In this document: positions 13,435-22,330 of the stretch, piece by piece
Layout of the letters: the number at the start of each line of letters is the position of its first letter
How positions within the stretch are numbered: position 1 is the first letter of the stretch
Origin: Cepaea nemoralis
Taxonomy: Eukaryota > Mollusca > Gastropoda > Stylommatophora > Helicidae
Reading direction: 5' to 3'
DNA: 64,000 nt
Assembly (NCBI GenBank): GCA_014155875.1
Contig: JACEFZ010026849.1
Location: forward strand, 858,001-922,000
Notes under the pieces: generated by a model
What the model was told of the DNA's origin: nothing
Databases searched by the model: none
The model's input: only the letters and a program-made list of their open reading frames with translations
Program-made: the position numbers and the translations under genes

Positions 13435-16400
13435 GCACACACACAAAGACACTGAAACCTGTGAGGGTGAAAATATGAGGCAAGCATCAGACAGCAAACT
13501 CCTCTCCAAAAATTCCTCAGCGGGCCGTCTAATCCTCTCAACATTCTGAATTTCTCGGCAGTGAGTCTGTATAAAGAAAACAATCAATTATTTATAGACC
13601 CTTTCTTCTCAGTCTTTGCCAGCCATAAGTCATCATGTTTAACAATAGTCTCCTGTCCAATATATTGCTGTAAATAATTTCTTATAGAGATAGTTCTAGT
13701 ACTCTCTAGCAGCATTTCAGTTCAATATACAAAGCAGTGGACCATAAGGGAGTCTAAACTGGCTAAAAATATTACATAACAATCTTGGATTATTTTATTT
13801 CTTCAGCTATTTGGTGTTACAGCTATTTCTATAAAATACCATAAAACTGTATGACATGGCGACTGATGGGTAAGTGGCACCATACATAAACTCTCCACTC
13901 TTGCAAGGACTGTCTTTTTAGTCAAAGGATATTGGAGTCAAATCATACACAAACTGATGGAGGCAAGGAGAAACTACCACTGTATTTATCCCTTGTAAAT
14001 CATGTTTCTCAATAAATCTTGTTATTTTACCATCCTTATATTCAGAACATTCCCATACCTTGATGTCTATTAGAAATCCTTCAAGAGGTCTGAATGGGTT
14101 ATGCACTGTTAAGTGGTAGTTTAATTTTGACATAAGAGTCAGTTCAAAACTGAGGATGGCATCTGCAAACTTCTCACGATCTCCTCTGAGGTTCTTTACA
14201 AACTGGCCAATAGGGACATAGAATTCTTCCACTTTGCAGGCCAAATACACACACGTCAGCCTGAAAAATAAATAAAAATAAAAAGGTTACATATCACACA
14301 TATGTTACTGGGACCCATAAGGGAAGAAAAGAATAGATTTCGGCCCTTGACATGAGGCTTCATCAAAGGAGATCCAATTATCATTTATTCTAATTATCTT
14401 TGTCTTTCCTCTGTGAATTTTAGCCTAAATTGTTGTGACGTTTAGTTTATCTTGCATCTTATTTTGAGTGGTGGACGGATATGTGGTCCCTGTGAAAGCA
14501 ATATTTTAGTCATTTTGATGTTTTTAGTGTCTCCACTAACCTTCTGAAAGTGAAACAGAAAAATTTAAAACAGTTATTTTCTTGAATGCATGACATGTAA
14601 AAGTAAAATCTAACTAAACAGAATTAACTCAATGTTAAATATAAAATGTAACATGACAATACAACCAAAACAGCATGCACCTCAGCATTAATACAAAATT
14701 AGGAACAATAGAAACTTACATAATGTCTTTTGGATGATAGTCCATGTTGGAATTGTGCACATAGAATCGCTTGAAATATGAGAGTGATGTTCCCTGGAAA
14801 AATGAAAACATTGTGTATATTGAATTTCATTTACTTCTTGTAAACCGCAAATTTTGAGTTTTGTTTTACCCTTTTAAACTAGGCGTTATCCTGCCAAATG
14901 ACAGTTAAACAATATAAAACAATGATGAATGTGCATGCAACACATGATGATGATGATGAATGCAAACTATTAAGGAGCATGTTCTTAAATATTTTTTACA
15001 CAATTTATTTTCATGAAAAAAAGAAACAGACAGATGTTTGTTTCCAAGCAGCCAAAAACATGCTACCATGATCTGCAGCATGCCTGCTTCAAAACAATTA
15101 CTGACAACAGGGAATGGGGTGTCATGGTAGCAGTGCAGAAAGGCGCTCGCCTTTATACCGGCCAGAGTTCAAATCCACATCAGGGCAAATTTTTAAAAGT
15201 AACCTGAGCTCCCTGGTCGATCCAGTCTAAACGGGTACCAGAAAATGTCTTGGGAAGTACGCGGGGAAGTTAATAAGTAAGTGACAAATGGTTGTAGAAA
15301 AATAACTAAGTATGATAACAACTTGAAACCAGTTTATTGTTATACATACATTGTCTCTTTATTTCTCAACATAATTTCCATGAACACTGATGCACTTATC
15401 CCTTCGTTTTATCAGTCCCCCCAAACCGGCTGCATAGAACTGCGTGCTCTATTTTCTAAACCACGTTTTCACTTCACATTCAACTTCGGCATCATTCGCG
15501 AAATGTCTCCCGCCAAGGTGGGTTGTCAGTGTTTATGCTGAAAAATGTTTGTCCCATAAAGCGGTGCATAGCTGGGTAGAAAAAGTTACAAGGGCAAGTC
15601 AGTAAGTAAGTCACACAGTTCTGTGGGATGGCCGGTAAATGAAAACAAAGCACGCAGTTCTATGCAGCTGGTTTGGGAGGGCTGATAAAACGATGGGATA
15701 AGTTCATCAATGTTGGTGGAGATTATGTTGAGAAATAAAGGGACAATGTATGTATAAAAATAGTTTCAAGTTGTTATCATGTGTAGTTATTTTTCTACAG
15801 CCATTTGTGACTTACTTATTGACATCCCCCCGGTAGAAGCTGCCGGCGTGATACTGACCACATTACTCACAGGTGCCTTACTTCTTCTTTGACTGGGAAA
15901 AAACCCAGCTACCTGATAGCAACAGATAAAAGGGCCTGGAAGGAGGTGGTTGAGGACCTATACTTCAGTGAATAATTAAAAATAAAAAAGCAGAAGAGGA
16001 AGACAGAGAAGAAATAAAAGAAGTAACAGGGGAGAAGAAGAAGCAGGGGGAACAGAGGATGAGGACAAAGAGACTGGGTGTTGTGGAAATGAACTTAAGC
16101 TAATTGGCATGGTATTTTAAAATGAACATGTGTTAATATAAAATGTTCATTGCTACATTTTCACAATTATAAGAGATTCTGGTACGTACTATAACACATT
16201 TTGGCATAGGTGGCTGAAACTCAGTACAAAATTTGCGCAGCACAACTTCGTACTGACGACTAAGTATCCTCTCTTCTTGTGGTGTTAGGAACTGCGCAGC
16301 AACTTCTTGATCCTATGGAGAAAAAGATAACTTCTAATGACATACATGTAAGATGCAACAAAACTTCCTTTGGGGGGCTGCGTGGTCTCGAGGCATGGTG

Positions 16401-19271
16401 TCCACCTCGAGTGCTGGAGGTTCTGAGCTCAAGCCCCGGTGATGACCGGGATCTTTTCACGTGGACTTCTAGTAATAAAATTTCCCTGGGTCTCTGGGTA
16501 GTGAGATCGGATGCCCGTTTGTATTGTTGCACATGTAAAAAATCCCTTGGCAGTTGGAAATCGAAAAAGAGTAGACTAACGGCGCTTCCAGGGCAAAATT
16601 TCGAGTTAAAAATCTACCCAAAGTATTTCAGGATCCTCGCCGGTGCTACAGAGTTCGTGCACTGAGCAGAGTTTCTCCAAACTCAGGTTTGAGTTAGGAG
16701 GAGAACGGAGCACTTATGAGTTACACCCGTGTGCCGTGATGTTGATCCATCGACTAAACTAAACTTCCTTTCAGCAATTGGATTAATCAGCATTACTAAG
16801 TATACATGTAATAATTATTTTCTTTTAGTTTAGTCGATGGATCAACATCACAGGTCATGGATGTAACACATAAGTGCTCCGTTCTACTCCTAACTCAAGC
16901 CTGAGTCCAGAGAATCTCAGCTCAGTGCACGAACTCCGTAGCACTGGCAAGGATCCTGAAATGCTTTGGGTAGATTTAAGAGTTTAGTTTTAACTACACT
17001 AAACTAAACCATAAGTGTTCAGTCTTTTTGAGAGAGAGAGAGAGAGAAAGTGAGTGAGTGTGAGAGAGAAAGAGAGTGAGTGAATGGGTGAGTTTGTGTG
17101 TGTGTGTGTCTGTCAGTCTGTCTGGCTGGGTAGGTGGGTGGGTGTTTTTTTTTGCTGTTTGCCCCTGGAATGCATATCCTAGTTAAAATTGTTTCAGATG
17201 TATTTTTGATCATCATCATGTGCCATGCCAATAAGCATGGGCGGACATCTTTTGTCATCTCACAGGATCACAGTCATGGATCAGCTCTGTATCTTGTCTC
17301 TACCATGCGATGTGGCCAAGCCATCCAAATATTTACTTTTCTGCCTTCCCTTTGTTCTTTTCCCGTCAATCTTGCCAGTTGTCACCAAGTTCTCTAGTTT
17401 ATTTCGTCTCATAGCACGCCCAAAAAATGTTGACTGTCTATGCCTAATTACTCTTATCAGTTTACGGTTATCATTTGCTTCTTGTAAGACTTGCCCATTG
17501 GTTTTTCTATCTGTCCATGGTATTCTTTGCATTTTCCTCAGAAGCCACATTTCCACTATCATTAGATGTTTTCAGCTTGTCTGCTCATTGTCCATGTTTC
17601 ACATCCATATAAAAGTACACTGTACATATATTTACACAGGTAACATTCTAAATTTATACAGGCATGACTATTTCATATTGACCATTCTTATGCTGAAACA
17701 TAAGTCGAGATTGGGAGCCCTGGTCACTTAGCAGTTAGGGTACTTACCTGGCAAGACAATGTTTTAGGTTTAATTATTAGTAGAGACAGAATGGCTTTTT
17801 CTGACCAGTACAACTCTGGACCCAGCCTCATGAAAATGGGCATGATATAATTTTGATCATTTTCTGGGTATTGTCTGAGAAAGGGAATTGACCTTTGTTT
17901 ATCCCTTGTTTGTTAGCAATTATTCTTAGTTAATGTTATTTAATCAAAAAATTCTAACACATCCAAGGTGCAATACCAAGATGGGTAGGTCAGCATGGGC
18001 AAATGATATGAATGCGTGTTCTTAAACATCTGGTGTGCTGATGCCGAGGTAAGAGGTTCAACCCCTACATCAGACAGTTGGACTAAAATGTTGACCTATC
18101 CTCCTTGACTTGGGGACGTAAATTACAAGTACTCTGAAGTCGGAGTGGGGTCGCCTGATGGCGAGGGACACTTAACAGGGAATGCTAATCCACATGCAAA
18201 ATTCAGTCCAAAACTACAGGAAGTAGTGTGTCTGGACCACACTTGAGTTCAAAGCGAGCGAGTGCAAAAAACAACAACAAAAAACCAAGATTTCATCCTT
18301 GAAGAAAATGGATAGACAGCATGTAACTGGATTGAAGATAACAGAATGTCATCGACTGAAATAACATCAATGAGGATAGAAATAGAAATAGACTATGCTT
18401 GTAACAATTAGCGAGGTAGAAATAAAGCAGACAGCTTGTCGTAGAGCAAGATAGAAATGGAAAGACTGTTTATTTGGCAAACCTGCAGACAGAAACTGAC
18501 TATCAGTTATCAGTTGGGGTATCTTGATTGCACTCCGGACAGGTCCATAGGTGCTCAGATCCTCCCCCGCAGCATATGCATCAGCGTTCGGTGGCTAATA
18601 GTGCCAGTTCTGTGTTGGTTGACGAGGCACCTCGTTTTCCCGATGTACCTCTCATTTCTGGCCATGCCAATTCTTACTCCCATCTTGAACAGCGATGTGG
18701 ATTAACTGACGTCAAAATCCTCTGTTCTCGACATATCTTTAAGATCGGCACGATCCATGGACTGGTCATCTGCAGGGGGTGCAGAGCCAGCCAGTTATCA
18801 GCTCGTTCATTTCCCTCGACTTCCGCATGTCCCGGGACGAAGATGAAGGTGACTTTACGGACAACAGACTTCCGCAGCGACTCAGTCCACTGTCTACGTA
18901 CAGATCCAGCTTCGACCTTCCGAATCATGCTCATTGAATCACTTAGTACACACACGTTGGTATAATGCTGTGATTCTAGCCATTTGAAAGCCTGTGTTAC
19001 TGCCATAACCCCCATCGTCATGCTGCTTGTGGTCATGGAGTGAGCACCACTGGGTTCTTGAACAAGAAACAAACTATACTAGTGGCAAACTGAGATAGAA
19101 ATGGAAATAGGCTGTGCTTGTGGCAGCAGTACAAATTCATTAAAATATTCTTACCGTCATATTCCTTCTCTGACCGGCGACATAAGAGAAATTTGCTTCG
19201 GCCCTGCATTTTGCTAGATCTGTCTCACCTCTAAACAACCAACTCTTCAACTGACTACTTGTTGCAAACAT
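2604..19271 (-). CDS. CCNH: Cyclin H (TFIIH/CAK cyclin), multi-exon gene
   Basis: Cyclin H binds CDK7 and MAT1 to form the CDK-activating kinase and joins TFIIH, acting in the nucleus in CDK T-loop and RNA polymerase II CTD phosphorylation (family knowledge). Exons on the minus strand, in order: 19155-19271, 16190-16312, 14720-14793, 14059-14260, 13459-13566, 12447-12502, 10501-10571, 7641-7752, and candidate 2604-2751. All have GT-AG borders and phases that join without a break, giving 336 residues with the last exon (human protein about 323) or 288 if it stops by reading through the exon 8 donor. Diagnostic pieces are SSQLKSWLF at the N terminus, [20 protein letters not shown] and LACKVEEF in the first cyclin fold, [13 protein letters not shown] at the fold junction, and [13 protein letters not shown] in the second. 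The introns hold a mariner, LINEs and SINEs, none of which interrupts an exon. The family assignment is firm; only the C terminus is uncertain. Confidence 0.93.
3293..7266 (-). mobile_element. Mariner (Tc1/mariner) element, full length, split by L-C
   Basis: Both termini are present: gaggggaagtcaataagta at the left and its near-complement before 7266, flanked by TA at 3291-3292 and 7267-7268. Removing the L-C insert leaves about 1327 bp, the usual mariner size. The transposase starts near 7099 with [20 protein letters not shown], a mariner N-terminal helix-turn-helix, and continues through [12 protein letters not shown]. The catalytic motifs are HDNARPH (near 3670-3690) and [11 protein letters not shown] (near 3560-3590); the first-aspartate region is readable only in a shifted frame near 6590 (DESWVHHY). 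Frameshifts and the insertion make it inactive. Confidence 0.9.
3905..6543 (+). mobile_element. L-C RTE-like LINE, 5'-truncated, inside the mariner
   Basis: A 2.6-kb copy starting in the APE endonuclease (GDFNARLG near 4085; SQIDFIL near 4300) and running through the reverse transcriptase ([53 protein letters not shown] near 5770, [12 protein letters not shown] near 5965) to a C-terminal FLRRILN and [11 protein letters not shown] region, ending in (atgag)n near 6540. It is broken by stops and frameshifts near 4286, 4707, 5622 and 6412. An 8-bp duplication aagaagga (3897-3904 and 6544-6551) marks the insertion, exactly where the mariner frame breaks. Confidence 0.9.
7267..7640. other. CCNH intron 8 remainder
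   Basis: A+T-rich sequence between the mariner and exon 8. It would be 3' UTR if translation stops at the TAA inside the exon 8 donor; a minus-strand ATTAAA near 7272 could then act as a polyadenylation signal. No other feature seen. Confidence 0.4.
7641..7752 (-). CDS. CCNH: CCNH coding exon 8
   Basis: 112 bp encoding [20 protein letters not shown] then QKKLDSC and a polar tail ending DSDV. This matches the family pattern of VKKYEPP followed by LKQKLERC. The donor GT|GTAAGT is perfect; if it were not used, translation would stop at the TAA inside it, giving a 288-residue protein. Confidence 0.85.
8012..8190 (-). mobile_element. L-D-like LINE 3' end fragment
   Basis: In minus-strand translation it reads like the RTE C terminus: [28 protein letters not shown], ending near a cat-repeat tail at 8012-8030. 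It is about 180 bp, 5'-truncated, and lies in CCNH intron 7. Confidence 0.6.
8873..9916 (+). mobile_element. L-C LINE copy, 3' part, interrupted by SINE-A
   Basis: The copy matches the 3' third of the 3905-6543 copy (LQDHMNSL at 8885, then the FKYLGS-homologous region at 9360, NKHVSI near 9480, and the C terminus to 9790). It ends with a degenerate gatgag tail. A 9-bp duplication, ttgatttgt, flanks it at 8864-8872 and 9917-9925. It has many stops. Confidence 0.8.
8924..9307 (+). mobile_element. SINE-A inserted in L-C
   Basis: A tRNA-related head (gctgcgtggtctcgaggtat, with a B-box-like gggttcaagcccc at 8973) is followed by a long unrelated body ending gatccatcgactaaactaaa. It is nearly the same as the copy at 16372-16760. 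The L-C sequence resumes after it. Confidence 0.8.
9926..10500. other. CCNH intron 7 remainder
   Basis: No conserved coding segment. A 340-bp moderately G+C stretch (9930-10280) is unlike the surrounding A+T-rich DNA and may be an unclassified repeat, but I cannot assign it. Confidence 0.3.
10501..10571 (-). CDS. CCNH: CCNH coding exon 7
   Basis: 71 bp. The first base completes Gly; it then encodes [20 protein letters not shown] plus QLQ and one base of an Arg codon. It corresponds to the helix before the C-terminal tail (human YLSESL region to MKSMR). The acceptor is CGCAG|G and the donor C|GTAAGT. Confidence 0.85.
11342..11515. repeat. Short tandem repeat, about 40-bp unit
   Basis: About four and a half copies of a unit containing attgtcttgtgagagtgtac, with small internal variation, in CCNH intron 6. 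Confidence 0.8.
11555..12330 (-). mobile_element. SINE-D copy interrupted by an L-C fragment
   Basis: The outer parts (11555-11628 and about 12175-12330) are antisense to a short element whose typical internal motifs are aatgggtaccagaaaatgtc and tgatactgaccacatcaccc in sense. The tRNA-like head lies at the right end. The L-C piece separates the two halves. Confidence 0.55.
11630..12172 (-). mobile_element. L-C LINE fragment with internal deletion
   Basis: From the left it carries the L-C 3' tail (ctcatcatgttcctcttgta), the antisense C-terminal coding region up to the NKHVSI segment near 12065, and then jumps near 12098 directly to antisense 5' UTR sequence (gtatgaagatcccctgc), which matches 29820-29880. 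The endonuclease and most of the reverse transcriptase are missing. Confidence 0.75.
12447..12502 (-). CDS. CCNH: CCNH coding exon 6
   Basis: 56 bp encoding [18 protein letters not shown] and two bases of a Gly codon. It continues FSPSQ of exon 5 exactly where the family has IALTAI. The acceptor is TTCACAG|ATT and the donor GG|GTAATT. Confidence 0.88.
13379..13434. repeat. (GA)n microsatellite
   Basis: About 55 bp of almost pure GA, 24 bp downstream of the CCNH exon 5 donor. In the CCNH transcript it reads as a UC-rich tract. Confidence 0.95.
13459..13566 (-). CDS. CCNH: CCNH coding exon 5
   Basis: 108 bp, 36 codons, phase 0. It encodes [20 protein letters not shown] and then [13 protein letters not shown], the start of the second cyclin fold (human equivalent ends YTPSQ). 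The acceptor is TACAG|ACT and the donor CAG|GTTTCA. The donor is slightly weak (+4 to +6 TCA) and is followed 24 bp later by a long CU tract in the transcript. Confidence 0.9.
14059..14260 (-). CDS. CCNH: CCNH coding exon 4
   Basis: 202 bp. The first base completes the Met codon of exon 3. It reads [20 protein letters not shown], then a helix with [15 protein letters not shown], and ends [16 protein letters not shown] before the donor AAG|GTATGG. The open frame continues into the intron to a stop at 13918, but the family alignment breaks exactly at the donor, so the run-on is intronic. Confidence 0.93.
14720..14793 (-). CDS. CCNH: CCNH coding exon 3
   Basis: 74 bp encoding [20 protein letters not shown] plus PKDI and the first two bases of a Met codon. 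This is one of the most conserved cyclin H stretches (family form GTA-x-x-YFKRFY-x-x-NS). The acceptor is TTTCCAG|GGA and the donor AT|GTAAGT. Confidence 0.92.
15120..15960 (+). mobile_element. SINE-D copy interrupted by a fold-back mariner
   Basis: A tRNA-like head at 15120-15185 (B-box-like gagttcaaatccacatcagg) leads into the SINE-D body (gatccagtctaaacgggtac, agaaaatgtcttgggaag). The body resumes after the mariner at 15836 with gaagctgccggcgtgatact. A LINE 3'-end-like remnant with a ggttgaggacctatac motif follows at 15915-15965. Confidence 0.7.
15260..15833. mobile_element. Fold-back mariner derivative
   Basis: 574 bp with long inverted arms: about 15260-15460 is the approximate reverse complement of 15646-15833. 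Both arms match the C-terminal end of the mariner at 3293. The centre holds a short plus-strand piece of the transposase N-terminal region ([14 protein letters not shown], near 15545). TA dinucleotides at 15258-15259 and 15834-15835 flank it, and the SINE-D sequence reads straight across when the element is removed. Confidence 0.85.
16190..16312 (-). CDS. CCNH: CCNH coding exon 2
   Basis: 123 bp, 41 codons, phase 0 on both sides. It encodes [20 protein letters not shown] and then a segment ending in [10 protein letters not shown], matching the entry to the first cyclin fold. The acceptor is ATAG|GAT and the donor ATA|GTACGT. A SINE-A copy begins only 60 bp upstream of the acceptor in transcript sense. 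Confidence 0.9.
16372..16760 (+). mobile_element. SINE-A, complete copy with TSD
   Basis: 389 bp with the same head and body as the copy at 8924. It is flanked by a perfect 11-bp duplication, aaacttccttt, at 16361-16371 and 16761-16771. It lies in CCNH intron 1. Confidence 0.9.
16826..17005 (-). mobile_element. SINE-A 3' part, inverted
   Basis: Reverse complement of the 3' half of SINE-A (gtttagtcgatggatcaaca at its left end), lying 65 bp from the complete direct copy and so forming a potential stem with it in transcripts. Confidence 0.8.
17028..17140. repeat. Compound (GA)n/(GT)n/(GGGT)n simple repeat
   Basis: Runs of gagaga, then gtgtgt, then tgggtgggtg, in CCNH intron 1. No coding signal. 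Confidence 0.9.
17200..17640 (-). mobile_element. L-D RTE-like LINE 3' fragment
   Basis: Minus-strand translation gives [33 protein letters not shown] and [15 protein letters not shown], matching the C terminus of the larger L-D copy at 32935. It is 5'-truncated and degenerate. Confidence 0.8.
17982..18285 (+). mobile_element. SINE-B copy
   Basis: The Ser/Leu-tRNA-like head has an A-box-like region (ggtcagcatgggcaaatg), a long variable arm and a B-box-like ggttcaacccc at 18056. The body includes ttgacttggggacgtaaatt, and the A-rich tail follows gagcgagtgc. It is flanked by about 8 bp, accaagat, on both sides. Confidence 0.8.
18500..19075 (-). mobile_element. L-B2 LINE RNase H domain fragment
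   Basis: Minus-strand translation shows an RNase H fold: an acidic strand region with [17 protein letters not shown], then [19 protein letters not shown] (the conserved PGH-x-x-x-x-GNE-x-AD motif). The end is Cys/His-rich and ends near 18500. It is a 5'-truncated I-clade-like element in CCNH intron 1, about 80 bp from exon 1. Confidence 0.8.
19155..19271 (-). CDS. CCNH: CCNH coding exon 1 (start codon)
   Basis: 117 bp, 39 codons, phase 0 at its end. The ATG at 19269-19271 begins [13 protein letters not shown], which aligns with the usual cyclin H N terminus (the family starts M-x-x-x-SSQ-x-x-x-W-x-F), so the start is well supported. The donor is ACG|GTAAGA. This segment forms the N-terminal helix that contacts CDK7 in known structures. 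Confidence 0.9.
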
Positions 19272-19974
19272 CCCTGCCCTCAAGAGATAGCACCTGGAAG
19301 CAAGATATTAACACTAGTTTCTGTAAACAGTAAAAAAAACCCGCTCATTTTCATGGCACATAGGGGAAATGGAGCTACACACATGTTGTTTTATAATATA
19401 TTGGGTAAGGTGAGTATCATGCTGATCGTCTTACTTTCCTGAAAATGTTTACCACCCATTTTCATGTTGTGAAAGTGGTGGACAAGACAGAGTGTTAGCT
19501 TGCTGAATGGGAAGTAGGCCCTGATAAAGTGGACATCCTTAAACATTATACAATATGTTAAAAATGTCAGTTTAGTAGCTCTGTCTTCTGGCAACCTAAT
19601 AACAACCTATATTTTTGGAAGCATATTATTATGAATGACAAAACATGATTTTCCAGGCATCTGTAAATTAGGTAGCCTGCCATTGTGTTCCTTCTTTGTA
19701 GTGACCATACTGGCCGTTGACAGTAGCCATTGCCTCCATAAAGAGATCCTCTGTCTTCTATCATGAAACTAGAGACCGTAAGCTACAACTGTCTGTCAGC
19801 TGCTCTTCAGTACCATCCACCACCTCTATCCATGGCTTCATATAACCCTGATTTTTTTTTTGGGGGGGGGGGGGGGGTCAAAGCGCATATTCCACCTTGC
19901 CCAAGGGTGTCATGTAGGCTAGCAAAGGGAAGGAGGCACCTTAATTCACTGATAGGAGATACCCCTATCCTGTC

Positions 19975-20370
19975 ACCAACTATAAAAGAATGTTGAAGAG
20001 CTACATAGAACCAGTAGTGTTATATGGATATGAAATGTGGACAATAAGCAGACAAGCTGAGAAACATCTGATTTCAGTGGAGATGTGATTTCTGAGGGGA
20101 AACAAAGAATAGATTGAAAGGCAGAAAAACCAATGAGTGAATCCTACAAGACGTAGAGAGCCAAGATTGTTTGGGATATGTTATAAGAAGAAATTAACTA
20201 AAAAATGTAGTGACCAATAGCAAGATTTAGGGGGAAAAGAACAAAGGGAAGGCAGAAAGATAAATATCTTGATGGTGTAGTCACAGGAACACTGCTGATT
20301 CGCGATTCTGGTGATCGCGCGAGATGGCAAAACATGACCGTACACACTTATCGGCATGGTATATGATTAT
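19975..20370 (+). mobile_element. L-D LINE 3' fragment
   Basis: Plus-strand translation gives KRMLKSYIEPVVLYGYEMWT and SRQAEKHLISVEM, homologous to the L-D palm/thumb, then a degenerate C terminus. It lies upstream of CCNH in the divergent intergenic region. Confidence 0.7.
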
Positions 20371-21229
20371 TATTATTACTATTGGATGATTTCAACCAGC
20401 ATCTATTCCTATCTTTCAATGAATAATTTCAGCAGATCATAACAGTTAAACAATGCTATATTAATCTTCATGGTATTATTTAAGTTTAAAACTCAGTCTA
20501 CGTGGAATTACACATTAATATCAATAAGTAAACCTTTGAGACCACTAAGACAGTTCATAAATAAACACACCATGTACTGTTTGGCACTCATAATCCTACA
20601 CTAGTGCTTCCTCCAATCCTTACTTCTCTATTCTACTTCTATGAATGCCAAATAATACATGTGAATGTGTGTTTATTTATGAACAGTCTAAATATGAATG
20701 GTAAGTTACACTAATAATAATAACTAATGTCATTAACATTAGGCTAATGCTAATGATTTAATTTTAATGAATGTAGCCTTTGGTTGAGGTTGTATTTTTT
20801 TTAAAGTTAATTTGATTTTTATTTGTGTTTAGCTCTGCATCACTCTACAATTCTCTTTTAACTTTTCAATTTATAGTGTTCCACGCATTAATAATAAAAG
20901 TTTTATTTTATTAAAACCATATGTATGTGCATTACTGCACAATATGGTTCTGATCTTAATGAAACAATAGCATCATGTAGCGAGTTCCATCGTGCCGCGA
21001 CCGGAAATGAAAACCAAAATCATGTACAGAATCATATAGCCATGATTCACCATGTCTCCCAGTTCACGCTAGTTCAGACCATGCATTCATTCATTCAAAT
21101 CTCACGTGACAATAACACACGTCATCCTGGGTTTTCCAGGAAGGGTTTGCCTAATATTCCGTGCACAGCGATTGGTTGAAATCATTGTGACCTTTTATAT
21201 ACATAAGAATATATTTTATACTTACAGTA
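20371..21229. other. Divergent intergenic sequence
   Basis: A+T-rich DNA between CCNH and KLHDC10. I see no recognisable gene or repeat. A weak possible palindromic pairing exists between the segments around 20570 and 20670 (cacattcacatg-like motifs). Confidence 0.3.
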
Positions 21230-22330
21230 ATTAATTTTTTTTTTTGGGTGTTGCTGATATAATTAATTCAATTATAGATGTATTTTTGAATTCTGCATAC
21301 GATTTTAAATATATCTGGAAAGTTTCTTTGCTTTAATCGCTGCAGGGTGGATGTAAACAACATTTTCTGCGAAGATGTGTTTTTGTTCTTTGCGCATATC
21401 TATCGGACTGGCATATGCACTATGTAACACTATTCTGGTGTTCCTTATAGGATTAATTCAATTATAGATGTATTTTTGAATTCTGCATACAATTTTAAAT
21501 ATATCTGGAAAGTTTCATCGCTGCAAGGTAGATGAAAAACAACATTTTCTGCGAAGCGTGACTTTGTGAATGGGGAAACGCTAGGCCATGTGCCATGGCG
21601 ACTGCGCATATCGATCGAAATGGCATGTACACTTTCACTTTTCAACACTCAAATCTGACCTACTAAAGTTAAAGAGAACGCAAGTTTAAAGATTATTAAT
21701 AATTTATTTGTATACTTGTACTATTGTTTAATCATTTAACATTACGGAACATATCTTTGAAGTCAGTATTCATAATCTGCCTGTTTGGTTGCGACCAACC
21801 TTGCACGCAGAGAAAAATGGAAATGGCATGCTGAACCGTAATTAATTTTTGTTCTGTTGCTTTCAATAGAAAACCATCAATTGCAGATGGATCTTCGAAT
21901 TCTGCATCAAATTTTTCAGAAATTTTTAAAGTTTCATGCTAAACTTGCTTTAATTGTGGTTGAAAAACAGGCAAAGATGTTACGATCATCAAACCCTAAA
22001 CGGCGGCTTGACTATATAAAAATCTTTGTGGAACAATCATTGTGTCCTCGCTAGCGTAGTCGTAAGCATTCCGCCTGTCACGCGGGAGGCCAGGGTTCTG
22101 TTCCCGGCTGGGCATTTTTTTTTTTTTTAAATTTTTCACAAAATTATTAGGTGATATAATAGAAACTATTAAACATTACGAACTAAATATTATATAGAAC
22201 TAAGAAACTGGATATTTGTGAAAAAAGTGTGCTCTATGGATCTGTGCGAGCAGCGGAATGATCGCGTTTCGGAATCGATGGATACAATAGATTTCCTTGT
22301 TTAATGTAAATTTTAATTGCCATATAAAAT
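21230..22330 (+). repeat. Left flank of the satellite element, with an internal direct duplication
   Basis: The segment attaattcaattatagatgt...tctggaaagtttc occurs at about 21258-21330 and again at 21450-21512, and a diverged third version lies at about 21870-21960. The right flank of the satellite (24300-24600) shares acattttctgcgaagatgtg-like and gtaatcatttaacat-like blocks with this region. These shared flanks suggest that the satellite sits inside a larger repeated element. Confidence 0.6.
22045..22114 (+). pseudogene. tRNA-Asp(GTC)-like relic or SINE head
   Basis: The sequence folds roughly like tRNA-Asp: tcctcgc start, anticodon arm cgcctgtcacgcg with an intact GTC anticodon, T arm around gggttctgttccc, and a T run at 22115-22128 suited to Pol III termination. 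The acceptor stem has two mismatches and two wobble pairs, and the B box departs from GGTTCGAATCC, so I do not call it a functional tRNA. Confidence 0.6.

Noticed and set aside
13218..13587. Ser/Leu-rich and Arg/Glu-rich frames over the GA array
   Set aside because: Translations of a microsatellite. Only the 13459-13566 part is coding, as CCNH exon 5.
13918..14058. Extension of CCNH exon 4 to a stop at 13918
   Set aside because: Similarity to cyclin H ends exactly at the GTATGG donor and resumes in exon 5.
17985..18075. A functional tRNA-Ser or tRNA-Leu gene
   Set aside because: The same head recurs with a shared body in at least five places, so it is a SINE. The arms are also not fully paired.
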